A stretch of 34,869 nt of DNA from Rhodospirillales bacterium (GTDB lineage Bacteria > Pseudomonadota > Alphaproteobacteria > Reyranellales > Reyranellaceae), in assembly GCA_947469635.1 (NCBI GenBank), contig CANIRG010000012.1:1-34869 (forward strand), given 5' to 3'. The notes under the pieces are model-generated. The model worked only from the letters and a program-made list of their open reading frames with translations, made no database searches and was not told the origin of the DNA. Both the position numbers and the translations under genes were made by a program. The first letter of the stretch is position 1, and every line of letters begins with the position of its first letter. Positions 7,980 through 15,439 of this stretch are shown one piece after another.

Positions 7980-8501
7980 TCAGTCGCCGCGCACCAGCAC
8001 CCATTGATCCTGCGAGCCCTCCGGCTGCTCGGCAGCCGGGCAGCCTGACCCGTAGGCCTTCGGTTGGCTGGGTTCGCCGCGGTAATTGCCGATCCCGGGG
8101 ATGCCGCCTATCGAGCAGATGTAGCGCTGCATCCCGCGCGTGTACCGGTCCGGCACCACATCGAGCGCCGTGTTCCTGGGCATGACGGGCATGTTGCCAT
8201 CGATGACCGCCTTCACCCACTTGCCGCCCGCCGGCCCCGACACGGCGACCAGGAAGCGCAGGTTTTTCGTGCCGCTGTGAAGCTGGCCATCCTGGGAATG
8301 GCACTGGCCGTCGCGAAAGCTGCCGAGAAAAATGTGGGGAGCGTCGAAGGTGCAGACCGGCCGCTTCTTGCCGCCCGCACCCACCACCGCGTTGGCGGGC
8401 GGCGCGCCGGCGGACTCCCAGCGGTAGCTTTGCGCCTCCGCCGCGCCCGCCGCGAACGACAGGATCGCTGCCAGAATCGTTCGTGCCGTCACCATCATCA
8501 T
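7980..8501 (-). CDS. Exported DM9 (DUF3421)-like repeat protein
   Basis: Three consecutive ATGs at 8501, 8498 and 8495 follow GGAG; any could be the start. The signal peptide is VTARTILAAILSFAAGAAEAQ. The mature part contains two repeats of a DM9-like pattern, Trp - Gly - Pro - x - Ala-Val - Gly ... Tyr/Val-Cys: WESAGAPPANAVVGAGGKKRPVC and, about 70 residues later, WVKAVIDGNMPVMPRNTALDV...RYICSI. Between them is SFRDGQCHSQDGQ, like the GK..C...Y.G segment of DM9. DM9 domains bind mannose in invertebrate lectins; in bacteria the role is not established. The assignment rests on pattern only. About 173 residues, six mature cysteines. Confidence 0.6.
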   Translation of the reverse strand: MMMVTARTILAAILSFAAGAAEAQSYRWESAGAPPANAVVGAGGKKRPVCTFDAPHIFLGSFRDGQCHSQDGQLHSGTKNLRFLVAVSGPAGGKWVKAVIDGNMPVMPRNTALDVVPDRYTRGMQRYICSIGGIPGIGNYRGEPSQPKAYGSGCPAAEQPEGSQDQWVLVRGD

Positions 8502-8597
8502 CGATCTCCGCAATCCCTGTGTCTGATCGCACACACAGCATGGTTCGCGACATGCCACAATCGCAAACGGGCGCACATGAAGCGCGATTTGACTCAT

Positions 8598-8634
8598 GCC
8601 CCCTCCGTCGGCGTCATACCGCGACGGAGGGGGC
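8598..8634. repeat. Extragenic palindrome of the CCCCTCCGTC family
   Basis: Perfect 13-base arms GCCCCCTCCGTCG (8598-8610) and CGACGGAGGGGGC (8622-8634) with an 11-base loop. The right arm runs on into AGAGGCTCGATTTGGCG, which resembles the interior of the 46-base element at 28973-29018, and ends just before the ribosome site of the monooxygenase gene. Confidence 0.7.
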
Positions 8635-8664
8635 AGAGGCTCGATTTGGCGTGGGAGCAACGAC

Positions 8665-9750
8665 ATGCAGTTCGGACTGTTCGGCGGCGCCAGGACCAAG
8701 CGCGGCACGGGCCTGGAGGACAGCCAGGGCTACGAGAGCTTCATCGACTATGTGATCGAGGCCGACAGGCTGGGCTTCAAGCACCTGTTCATGGTCGAGC
8801 ATCACTTCACCGGCCAGGGCCAGGTCTCGGCCTCGATGACGGTGCTGGCCTATCTCGCCGCGCGCACCACCCGCATCCGCCTCGGCACCGCCGTCGTGGT
8901 GCTGCCGTGGCACAATCCGGTGCTGGTGGCGGAACAGGTGGCGACGCTCGACCTGCTGAGCGGCGGCCGCGTCGATCTCGGCGTCGGCAAGGGCTATCGC
9001 CAGGCCGAGTTCGACGGCTTCTGCATTCCCATGGCCGAGGCGAGCGAGCGTTTCGACGAGGCGATGGAGGTGATCCGCAAGGGCTGGACCGCGCACGAGG
9101 AGAGCGCCTCGGGCCGCTTCAGCCATCACGGCAAGCGCTGGCACTACGACGACATCGTGGTCGAGCCCGCGCCCTTGCAGCGCCCGCATCCACCGCTGTG
9201 GCTGGCCGCCGGCAGTCCCGACTCGATCCGGCGGGCGGCGCGCGACGGCTACAACCTCCTGCTCGACCAGCTCGCGCAGACCGACCAGATCGGCCGCCGC
9301 ATCGCGCTGTTCCGCGAGGAATGCGGCAAGGCCGGCCGCGCCTGGGACGCCAACATGGTGGCGACCGCGCGGCCGCTGCAGATGATCCACGGCGAGGCCG
9401 AGCGCGCCGCCGCCTGGGCCACGCGCAAGCGGGTCGTGGGCGTGATCGGCGACCTCGCGCGCGACGCGCTGCCGGCCCGCATCGAGGACGACACGGCACC
9501 GCTGCTCGGCACGCCCGACGAGGTGATCGCCCGCCTGCGCGAGCTCGAGGCCCTGGGCGCCACCAACATCCTGCTGGTCGACCCCAACGCCTCCGTCGCC
9601 AACCTCCAGGCCTTCGCCCGCGAGGTCATGCCGGCGTTCGCGGCAACGCGGCAGCAGTCGATCGTGCCGCTCGCCGGAACGGACCGTGGCGACCGGGGCG
9701 AGAACAGCACCGAGACGCTGCGCAAATTGCGCGACGAATGGGAGCGGTAG
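8665..9750 (+). CDS. LLM-class flavin-dependent oxidoreductase (luciferase-like)
   Basis: ATG 8665 follows GGGAG by eight bases; the frame upstream runs through the palindrome. The 361-residue protein shows the bacterial luciferase-like TIM barrel throughout: MQFGLFGG at strand 1, FKHLFMVEHHF with the active-site-region His, ARTTRIRLGTAVVVLPWHNPVLVAEQVATLDLLSGGRVDLGVGKGYRQAEF, and the C-terminal LLGTPDEVIARLRELEALGATNILL. This matches alkanal-monooxygenase-like enzymes using reduced FMN from a separate reductase, not encoded nearby. Substrate cannot be read from sequence. Monocistronic by context. Confidence 0.92.
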   Translation: MQFGLFGGARTKRGTGLEDSQGYESFIDYVIEADRLGFKHLFMVEHHFTGQGQVSASMTVLAYLAARTTRIRLGTAVVVLPWHNPVLVAEQVATLDLLSGGRVDLGVGKGYRQAEFDGFCIPMAEASERFDEAMEVIRKGWTAHEESASGRFSHHGKRWHYDDIVVEPAPLQRPHPPLWLAAGSPDSIRRAARDGYNLLLDQLAQTDQIGRRIALFREECGKAGRAWDANMVATARPLQMIHGEAERAAAWATRKRVVGVIGDLARDALPARIEDDTAPLLGTPDEVIARLRELEALGATNILLVDPNASVANLQAFAREVMPAFAATRQQSIVPLAGTDRGDRGENSTETLRKLRDEWER

Positions 9751-9906
9751 AAATGCCGGCAGCCTACGGATATCCCGTCAGTTGCCGGATCAGATCCGGA
9801 TGATATCCGTATAAAATCCGGTCGGAGCCGCCGGCGGCCGGTTATTCGCCTTGGCCATTGCCATAGTCGCATTGACATGAATTGCGATATACGCAATCAT
9901 GCGGCC
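9751..9906. other. Intergenic region with short palindromes and a promoter
   Basis: After the monooxygenase stop there is a cluster of related short inverted repeats around ATCCG/CGGAT, including CCGGAT-CAG-ATCCGG at 9785-9799 and GATATCC copies at about 9769 and 9812. The right end holds the promoter/operator described at 9872-9900. No coding sequence is supported. Confidence 0.45.
9872..9900 (+). promoter_or_regulatory. Predicted leaderless promoter with palindromic operator
   Basis: TTGACA (9872-9877), a 17-base spacer and AATCAT (9895-9900) make a sigma-70-like promoter. The expected transcription start falls at about 9907, exactly the ATG of the next gene, so the message would be leaderless. 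The spacer carries a perfect inverted repeat ATTGCG-ATATA-CGCAAT (9881-9897) between and touching the two hexamers, a classic position for a repressor site. Confidence 0.5.
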
Positions 9907-10434
9907 ATGCACACGCTCCTTCCGCGCCGCCCGGCCAGCCCGATCTTCCTCGCCCGCCGCCTCGCCGCCATCGCCTGGTTCGGCCCACCGCCCGCCTCGG
10001 GCTCGCGGCCGTGGCTGGTCGAGACCTGCCGCGCCGAGCTCGCCTGGGCGCTGGCCAACTGGCGGCTGCTGACCGGCACCGTCGAGGAGCCGGCCGCCAG
10101 CCGCGGCGGCGGCCCGCATCCCGCCGAGGCCCATCGCCTCCCGCATGAGCGGGACGCGGCGCGGGTGGTGAATTGCCATCTCCATGTCGACGTCGAAGGC
10201 TGGCGCATCCGCACCCTGCTGATGACGCTGCGCCGCCAGCGCCGCGCCGCCTGCGACGGCGAGCAGGCCGAAGCCTATCGGCTGAGCTGGATGGAGGCCG
10301 CGGCCGGCACGCTGGCGGACCTGGTCCTGCATCGCAATCGCCGACGGGTCGCCTGGAGCTGCTTCCTCGCCGCCTCGGCCGAGTATCGCCGCAGCCGGGC
10401 CGCCCTCGACGGCGCGCACCGGCTCGCTGCGTAA
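9907..10434 (+). CDS. Conserved-looking hypothetical protein, Arg/Ala-rich
   Basis: Start ATG 9907 is chosen because a promoter appears to end just before it; ATG 9877 in the same frame overlaps the -35 box. The 175-residue product begins MHTLLPRRPASPIFLARRLAAIAWFG. Nearly every third codon position is G or C, which supports coding on this strand rather than on the long antisense frame. It is rich in Arg, Ala and Trp, helical, with no membrane segment or signal peptide, and has one possible motif NCHLHVDVEGWRIRTLLM. I do not recognise the family. The palindrome in its promoter suggests it is a regulated gene. Confidence 0.55.
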   Translation: MHTLLPRRPASPIFLARRLAAIAWFGPPPASGSRPWLVETCRAELAWALANWRLLTGTVEEPAASRGGGPHPAEAHRLPHERDAARVVNCHLHVDVEGWRIRTLLMTLRRQRRAACDGEQAEAYRLSWMEAAAGTLADLVLHRNRRRVAWSCFLAASAEYRRSRAALDGAHRLAA

Positions 10435-10500
10435 GCAAGCCGACGCAACCTTCCTGCCCGGAGCCGAGTTGAATCGGACGAGGATTGGAAGGAAGCAACC

Positions 10501-10809
10501 ATGAATGCGTACGGCAAGGCTCTCGCCATTGCCGTCGCGGCGAGCCTGGCGGCGACCGTGGCAAATGCACAGTCGGCCAACGGCGGCGGCGCGGCGGGCA
10601 TCGGCAACACCGGCATCGGCAGCGGGATCGGTCCTGGCACCAATGTGCCGGGCGGGACCGGCTCGGGCGGCACGGGCCCCACCGTCCCGACCGCGCTCGG
10701 CCCGACGCCGCCCACCAACGCGGCCGATCCCACGCCGCCCACCACCAATCCCAACGCGCCCAGCCCCGGCACGCATGTCGGCGGCGCCGGCAGCGCCCCG
10801 CTTCGCTGA
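10501..10809 (+). CDS. Small exported Gly/Pro/Thr-rich protein
   Basis: ATG 10501 follows GGAAGGAAG. A signal peptide (MNAYGKALAIAVAASLAATVANA, then QSANGG) leads to about 79 low-complexity residues: a Gly/Ile/Ser part (GIGNTGIGSGIGPGTNVPGG) followed by a Pro/Thr part (TPPTNAADPTPPTTNPNAPSP), ending GSAPLR. No cysteine, no aromatic core, so probably disordered in the periplasm or outside the cell. The next gene encodes a similar small exported protein ending GAPLR, 16 bases downstream, so the two likely form an operon of related peptides. Confidence 0.7.
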   Translation: MNAYGKALAIAVAASLAATVANAQSANGGGAAGIGNTGIGSGIGPGTNVPGGTGSGGTGPTVPTALGPTPPTNAADPTPPTTNPNAPSPGTHVGGAGSAPLR

Positions 10810-10825
10810 AAGAGGAGGAGGAACG

Positions 10826-11083
10826 ATGCGTTGGCTTCTCGCGGCACTCCTGGTCGGTGCCCTGTCGATCGACTTCGTCAACAGCCCCGCCACCGGACAG
10901 ACCACCACCGGCAGCGACGGCGCCAGCACCGGCCCGACCTATCCCACGGCCGCGCCGCAGGTCGCGCGGCCCTCACCCGCGCCGTCGACGCCCTCGACCG
11001 ACCCGGCGGTCGCGCAGGCGCCGCAGCCCGAGTCGGCGGTGGCGACGGATCCCAACTCCGCACCCGGAGCACCGCTGCGCTAG
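10826..11083 (+). CDS. Small exported Pro/Thr/Ser-rich protein, paralogue of the gene before
   Basis: ATG 10826 follows a strong ribosome site (AGAGGAGGAGG). Of 85 residues the first 25 form a signal peptide (RWLLAALLVGALSIDFVNSPATGQ); the rest is Pro/Thr/Ser/Ala-rich (STGPTYPTAAPQVARPSPAPSTPSTDP in composition) and ends DPNSAPGAPLR. The tail matches the end of the preceding protein (NPNAPSP...GSAPLR), suggesting divergence from a common ancestor or a shared C-terminal signal. Function unknown. Confidence 0.68.
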   Translation: MRWLLAALLVGALSIDFVNSPATGQTTTGSDGASTGPTYPTAAPQVARPSPAPSTPSTDPAVAQAPQPESAVATDPNSAPGAPLR

Positions 11084-11121
11084 CGGCAGCGAGGCCATCC
11101 CTTTCAGGAAAGGACCAACCC

Positions 11122-11352
11122 ATGGCCGACATCGCCGAAACCACCGAGATGGTCCGCGACCATCGCCGAACCTTCGTCGCCTTCGAGCGCCTCATCCTGT
11201 TCGCCGTCCTGCACATCGTGCTGTCGCTCGCCTGCGTGGCGCTGGCCTTCGTCGGTCACGAGAAGCTGCTCGCGTTCCTCCTCTGGACCGGCGGCACGAT
11301 CGCGATGATCGTGGGCTTTGCAATAAGTGCCGGCTACTCAACGCACGAGTGA
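11122..11352 (+). CDS. aa3-type cytochrome oxidase subunit IV-like small membrane protein
   Basis: ATG 11122 follows AGGAAAGG. The 76-residue protein has a short cytoplasmic start (MADIAETTEMVRDHRRTFVAFERL) and two hydrophobic helices (LFAVLHIVLSLACVALAFV and LLAFLLWTGGTIAMIVGFAIS). The H-x-x-T-(F/Y)-x-x-F-x-R-L pattern before the first helix is that of the alphaproteobacterial aa3 oxidase subunit IV family, though classic members have one helix. No oxidase genes are nearby, so it may be an orphan member with another role. Confidence 0.55.
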   Translation: MADIAETTEMVRDHRRTFVAFERLILFAVLHIVLSLACVALAFVGHEKLLAFLLWTGGTIAMIVGFAISAGYSTHE

Positions 11353-11398
11353 AGCCGCAGCGCGAACAGCTCGAGAATGAGGCGGCGTTGCGCCCTTA

Positions 11399-11435
11399 CC
11401 CCCTTCACGAACGCGTGAAAGGATCGTGAAGGGGG
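11399..11435 (+). promoter_or_regulatory. Hairpin covering the ribosome binding site, with an alternative pairing
   Basis: CCCCCTTCACGA (11399-11410) pairs perfectly with TCGTGAAGGGGG (11424-11435). The right arm includes the Shine-Dalgarno (GGGGGAG, 11431-11437) of the gene starting at TTG 11446. The left-arm core TTCACG (11404-11409) can instead pair with a second CGTGAA at 11414-11419 (4-base loop), which would free the ribosome site. Two exclusive folds of this kind are typical of translational control elements. The structure might alternatively be a transcript end for the upstream gene. Confidence 0.45.
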
Positions 11436-11445
11436 AGTACGCGTC

Positions 11446-11838
11446 TTGTTTTCAATGTTCTTCGAGCCACGGCATCGAGTGCTGATGGTGCGCGTCACCG
11501 GCCTGTTCAGCTCGGAGGACATCGAAATTCACGACAGCACCGTCCTGAGCTTCCTCGCGCGCGAAGGCGAGGTGCGGGGCATCTACGATCTCAGCGCCGT
11601 GGAGACCGTGGCGGTGCCGGCCAGCAAGGCCGTGCAGCGCGGCCAGGCGCCGTCGATCATCGCCACCCGCGTGGTGGTGGTGGCGCCGCATTCCGCCGGC
11701 ATGGACTTCGTCCGCATCGTGCGCGAGCAGCAGCGGCTGGCCGGCCATCGCGAGCCCATCCTCGTCGAGACGCTGGAAGAAGCCTATCTTGCACTGGAGC
11801 TGGCCGACCCCCGCTTCGAGCCCGTGGAGGCCCGTTGA
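11446..11838 (+). CDS. SpoIIAA/STAS-like small protein
   Basis: TTG 11446 is preferred because GGGGGAG lies eight bases upstream; ATG 11455 is too far from it. The 130-residue protein has the beta-alpha alternation of SpoIIAA-like proteins: strand VLMVRVTGLFSSEDIEIH, strand VRGIYDLSAVETVAVPA, strand IIATRVVVVAPHSAGMDFVRIV, and a closing ILVETLEEAYLALEL helix. It resembles in layout the two proteins at 19065 and 23911. No conserved phosphorylatable Ser is obvious. Overlaps the next gene by four bases (TTGA). Confidence 0.6.
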   Translation: MFSMFFEPRHRVLMVRVTGLFSSEDIEIHDSTVLSFLAREGEVRGIYDLSAVETVAVPASKAVQRGQAPSIIATRVVVVAPHSAGMDFVRIVREQQRLAGHREPILVETLEEAYLALELADPRFEPVEAR

Positions 11839-12404
11839 TACGCATCCTCTCGCTGATCGCCCTTGGCCTCGCGGCGTCGCTGCCGGGCCGCGCGTCGCCT
11901 GCCGCCGCGGCCACGATCGGCGGCGTCGATCATGCGCCGCAGTACGACTTCTCCGAATTCTTCGCCGCCACCGATCGCAGGAATTTCCAGGCGATGGTCG
12001 CGGGCAACCCCTTCCCCGCCCTCGCCGACGCCGAGATGCGCGCCCGCCTTCTGCCGGTGCTGCAGGCCAACAAGCCGCGACCGCGCCTCACCTTCACCTA
12101 TGGGCCGACGGACACGCGTCCGTCCTATCGCCTCGTGCTGGTGTTCGACGCCGCCAACGACCTCGGCGCGGCACGCGTCTGCAACGGCGAGGCGCGCCAC
12201 CGGCCGGCGACGCCGGGCACCGTGCATGTCTTCGCCGTCTATTGCCGCAACGACCAGCCGCTGTCGCAGGCCACGGCCTGGACGGCGGCGACGGCGCCGG
12301 AGGATCGCCGCCTCGGCCGGCTTTTCACCGAGCTGTTCCTCGTGCTCTTCACCGACCAGCCGCTGCGCGACGACCGCCGTCATTTCCTGCCGTTCCGCCG
12401 ATAG
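11835..12404 (+). CDS. Exported hypothetical protein
   Basis: TTG 11835 overlaps the previous stop (TTGA), giving a signal peptide IRILSLIALGLAASLPGRASPAAAA with cleavage before TIGGV. The 189-residue product has a mature part of about 160 residues with the segment RPSYRLVLVFDAANDLGAARVCNGEA and a later VHVFAVYCRNDQPLSQATAWT; two cysteines that may pair. I recognise the overall look of an uncharacterised exported alphaproteobacterial family but cannot name it. Coupling to the SpoIIAA-like gene suggests joint expression. Confidence 0.65.
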   Translation: MIRILSLIALGLAASLPGRASPAAAATIGGVDHAPQYDFSEFFAATDRRNFQAMVAGNPFPALADAEMRARLLPVLQANKPRPRLTFTYGPTDTRPSYRLVLVFDAANDLGAARVCNGEARHRPATPGTVHVFAVYCRNDQPLSQATAWTAATAPEDRRLGRLFTELFLVLFTDQPLRDDRRHFLPFRR

Positions 12405-12467
12405 CGCACGATCCGTTCGATCGCTGACACAGGAGCGTGCTATGCTGGGCGGCGGGAGGACCCGACA

Positions 12468-13349
12468 ATGCCCCACACACTCGACATCGAGCCGCTGGAC
12501 GCCAGCTTCGGCGCGGTCGTCACCGGCTTCCGCATCGCCGAGCTCGACGACGCGAGCTGGCGCGAGCTTTACGCCACCTGGCTGAGATACGCGCTGCTGG
12601 TCTTCCCCGGCCAGCACCTCGCGCGCGCGGAGCAGATCGCCTTCGCCCGCCGCTTCGGATCGCTCGAGTTCGAGATGGCCGCCATCAGCAACGTGAAGTC
12701 CGACGGCACGCTGCGCATCGAAAAAGACAACGACGACATGATGAAGGTGCTGAAGGGCAACATGGGCTGGCATGCCGATTCGACCTACATGCCGGTGCAG
12801 GCCAAGGGCGCGGTGTTCAGCGCCGAGGTCGTGCCTTCGGTGGGCGGACGCACCGGCTGGGCCGACATGCGCGCGGCCTACGACGCGCTCGACGATATCC
12901 AGCGCGCCAGGGTCGAGCCTCTCTCGGCCTACCATTCGCTGCACTACAGCCAGTCCAAGATCGGCCATGCGCCCAAGGACAAGGGCCACGACGGCGAATA
13001 CAGCGGCTACGGCTTCCACGACGGGCCGGTGCCGCTGCGCCCGCTGGTCAAGACGCACCCCGAGACCGGCCGCAAGTCGCTGCTGATCGGCCGTCACGCC
13101 CACAACATTCCCGGCATGGAGCGCGGTGCCTCGGAGCGCTTCCTCGACGGGCTGGTCGAGTTCGCCTGCCAGCCGCCGCGCGTCTATCACCATCAATGGA
13201 CGCCGGGCGATGTGGTGGTGTGGGACAACCGCTGCCTGCTGCATCAGTCGACACCGTGGGACATGACCCAGCCGCGCGTGATGTGGCACAGCCGCATCGC
13301 CGGCGATCCCGCGAGCGAGACCGCAATTCTCCAGGAGGCCGCACAATGA
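12468..13349 (+). CDS. TauD/TfdA-family Fe(II)/2-oxoglutarate dioxygenase
   Basis: ATG 12468 follows GGGAGG. The 293-residue protein has the facial triad: His102 and Asp104 in GWHADSTYM and His259 in WDNRCLLHQSTPWD, and the 2-oxoglutarate-binding Arg in PRVMWHSRIAGD near 270. The N-terminal ALLVFPGQHLARAEQIAFARRFGSLE is the family's usual start. Members hydroxylate and cleave taurine, 2,4-D, alkyl sulfates or other carboxylates/sulfonates. The gene overlaps a Tat-exported amidohydrolase by four bases (ATGA), which suggests one catabolic route, but one enzyme is cytoplasmic and the other exported, so the order of steps is unclear. Substrate not assignable. Confidence 0.9.
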   Translation: MPHTLDIEPLDASFGAVVTGFRIAELDDASWRELYATWLRYALLVFPGQHLARAEQIAFARRFGSLEFEMAAISNVKSDGTLRIEKDNDDMMKVLKGNMGWHADSTYMPVQAKGAVFSAEVVPSVGGRTGWADMRAAYDALDDIQRARVEPLSAYHSLHYSQSKIGHAPKDKGHDGEYSGYGFHDGPVPLRPLVKTHPETGRKSLLIGRHAHNIPGMERGASERFLDGLVEFACQPPRVYHHQWTPGDVVVWDNRCLLHQSTPWDMTQPRVMWHSRIAGDPASETAILQEAAQ

Positions 13350-14461
13350 GCACGCCCATGAACACGCCCATGAACACCCGGCGCAGTTTCCTCAAGGCGG
13401 GCACCGCTGCCGCCACCGGCATCGTCTTCTGCGGCTGCGGCCTCCTGAAGGAGGCGCACGCCCAGCTGCCCGGCCGCAAGCTGCCGATCGCCGTCAGCGG
13501 CAAGCGCGTGAAGACGATCGACGTCCATGCCCACTGCCACTTCCGCGAGGTCGCGGCGGTGCTGGGCAACGATGCCGGCATCCTGACGCCGCCGGTGATC
13601 GGCGCGTCGGACGCCTTCATCCAGATCGACAAGCGGCTGAAGGCGATGGACGACCAGGCCGTCGACATGGCGGTGCTGTCGATCAATCCCTTCTGGTACG
13701 CCCGCGAGCGCGACCTCGCGGCCAAGATCGTGAAGATGCAGAACGAGAAGCTGGCCGAGCTGTGCGCCGCCAAGCCCGACCGGTTCGCGGCCTTCGCCTC
13801 GCTCACGCTGCAGGACCCGAAGCTCGCGGTCGAGGAACTCGAGCTTGCGATGAAGAAGCAGGGGCTGAAGGGCGCCGCGATCGGCGGCAGCGTCGCCGGC
13901 GTCGAGTTCTCGGACCCGAAGTTCCATCCGGTGTGGGCCAAGGCGCAGGAGCTGGGCGCGGTGCTGTTCATCCATCCCGCCGGCACGCCCGAGCTCGCCA
14001 AGCGCCTCTCCGGCAACGGCTGGCTGGCCAACACGATCGGCAATCCGCTGGAGACCACGATCGCGCTGTCGCACCTCATCTTCGAAGGCACGCTCGACCG
14101 CTTCCCGCAGCTCAAGGTCATGGCGGCGCACGGCGGCGGATACCTGCCGTCCTACGCCGACCGCTCCGACCATGCCTGCATGGTCGGACCCGCCGGCTGC
14201 GATCCCAAGATCAAGCTCGCCAAGAAGCCCAGCGAATATCTGAAGCAGATCTATTTCGACTCGCTGGTGTTCTCGTCGGAGGCGCTGCGCCATCTCAAGG
14301 TCCAGGTCGGCGCCGGCCAGCTCGTGATGGGCAGCGACCATCCCTACATCTGGCAGAACCACCCGGTCGACCACATCATGGACTGCACCTCGCTCACCGA
14401 CGACGACAAGCTCGACATCCTGGGCAGGACGGCCGCCAAGCTGCTCTACATCGCGGCCTAG
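13346..14461 (+). CDS. Tat-exported amidohydrolase (ACMSD-like, amidohydrolase 2 family)
   Basis: ATG 13346 overlaps the dioxygenase stop. The 371-residue protein begins with a Tat signal (NTRRSFLKAGTAAATG) and a Cys-containing stretch (IVFCGCGLLKEAHA). The mature domain has the metal motif VHAHCH near residues 58-63, IHPAG in the middle (third His), AAHGGGYLPSYADR and GSDHPYIW (catalytic Asp region), all as in 2-amino-3-carboxymuconate semialdehyde decarboxylase-like enzymes. These carry out non-oxidative decarboxylation or hydrolysis using one metal. The C-terminal ILGRTAAKLLYI is the family's usual end, so the gene appears intact. A pseudogene begins within a few bases after its stop. Confidence 0.88.
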   Translation: MSTPMNTPMNTRRSFLKAGTAAATGIVFCGCGLLKEAHAQLPGRKLPIAVSGKRVKTIDVHAHCHFREVAAVLGNDAGILTPPVIGASDAFIQIDKRLKAMDDQAVDMAVLSINPFWYARERDLAAKIVKMQNEKLAELCAAKPDRFAAFASLTLQDPKLAVEELELAMKKQGLKGAAIGGSVAGVEFSDPKFHPVWAKAQELGAVLFIHPAGTPELAKRLSGNGWLANTIGNPLETTIALSHLIFEGTLDRFPQLKVMAAHGGGYLPSYADRSDHACMVGPAGCDPKIKLAKKPSEYLKQIYFDSLVFSSEALRHLKVQVGAGQLVMGSDHPYIWQNHPVDHIMDCTSLTDDDKLDILGRTAAKLLYIAA

Positions 14462-14464
14462 CGG

Positions 14465-15358
14465 CTCCTGCGCGTCGCGCCCGCACTTTCGAGACCTCCA
14501 ATCCCGCCTGGGAGACCGTGCTGGGCTGGACCGAGGCCGAGGTCGCCCGCCAGTCGATCTTCGAGCTGCTGCATCCCGACGACCTCGACCGCACGCGGGC
14601 GCGCTTTCACGTGACGCTGGAAGGCAAGCCGACGCCGCGCTTTCCCACCCGCTATCGCTGCAAGGACGGCAGCTACCGCTGGATCTCCTGGCTCGCGGTG
14701 CCGGAGGACGGGCTGATCTATTGCAGCGGTCGCGACATCACCGACGAGGTGACGGCCAAGGAGGCGCACGCCCGCACGCAGGAGGCGCTGGGCCAGTCGC
14801 AGAAGATGGAGGCGGTGGGCCAGCTCACCGGCGGCATCGCCCACGACTTCAACAACATGCTGGCCATCATCACCGGCAGCCTCGACGTCGCGCCGCGCCG
14901 CCTGCAGCGCGGCGACACCGGCGTGCAGTCCTATCTCGACAATGCCCGCACCGGCGCGATGCGCGCGGCCGCCCTCACCCAGCGCCTGCTCGCCTTCTCG
15001 CGCCAGACGCCGCTCGCACCGCGCGTCACCGACCTGCTGCATGAGCGTGGCGGCCCTGCTGGAGCTCGGCTACACGGTGCATGCCGCGGCCAGCGGCGAG
15101 GAGGCGCTGCGGCTCTTCGAATCGCTCGGACGCATCGACATGCTGTTCACCGATGTCGTGATGGCGGGCATGACCGGCCGCCAGCTGGCCGATGCGCTGC
15201 GGGAACGGGCGCCTGGCCTCAGGGTGCTCTACACCACCGGCTACACGCGCAACGCCGTGGTCCACAACAACGTGCTCGATCCCGGCGTCGCCTTCCTGCC
15301 CAAGCCCTTCTCGGTGGCCGAGCTGGCGTCGAAGATGCGCGACGTGCTCGACGCCTGA
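14465..15358 (+). pseudogene. Remnant of PAS-hybrid histidine kinase with internal deletion
   Basis: Directly after the amidohydrolase stop, sequence in frame with 14467 reads as the latter part of a PAS domain (NPAWETVLGWTEAEVARQSIFELLHPDDLDRTRARF, RYRCKDGSYRWISWLAVP) and a HisKA domain ([47 protein letters not shown]). At about 15030-15045 the reading switches by one frame to the second half of a receiver domain (MSVAALLELGYTVHAAASGEEALRLFE, LLFTDVVMAGMTGRQLAD, LPKPFSVAEL), ending TGA 15356-15358. The whole HATPase domain and the start of the receiver (acidic pair) are missing, and the N-terminus with sensor is gone. No start codon or ribosome site fits the 5' end. It resembles the intact hybrid kinases at 30-35 kb in domain order. 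Confidence 0.8.
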
Positions 15359-15439
15359 GCAAACAAGGCGGTGCGGTGGTCAAGGTGTCGCAATTGCAAC
15401 GAACCGGAACATGCAGGTGCCGAACGCCGTTGGACCTGC

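Noticed and set aside
9790-10929. Minus-strand frame of 379 codons opposite the small genes at 9.9-10.9 kb
   Set aside because: No recognisable pattern or ribosome site; plus-strand genes here have signal peptides, ribosome sites or near-total G/C third positions.
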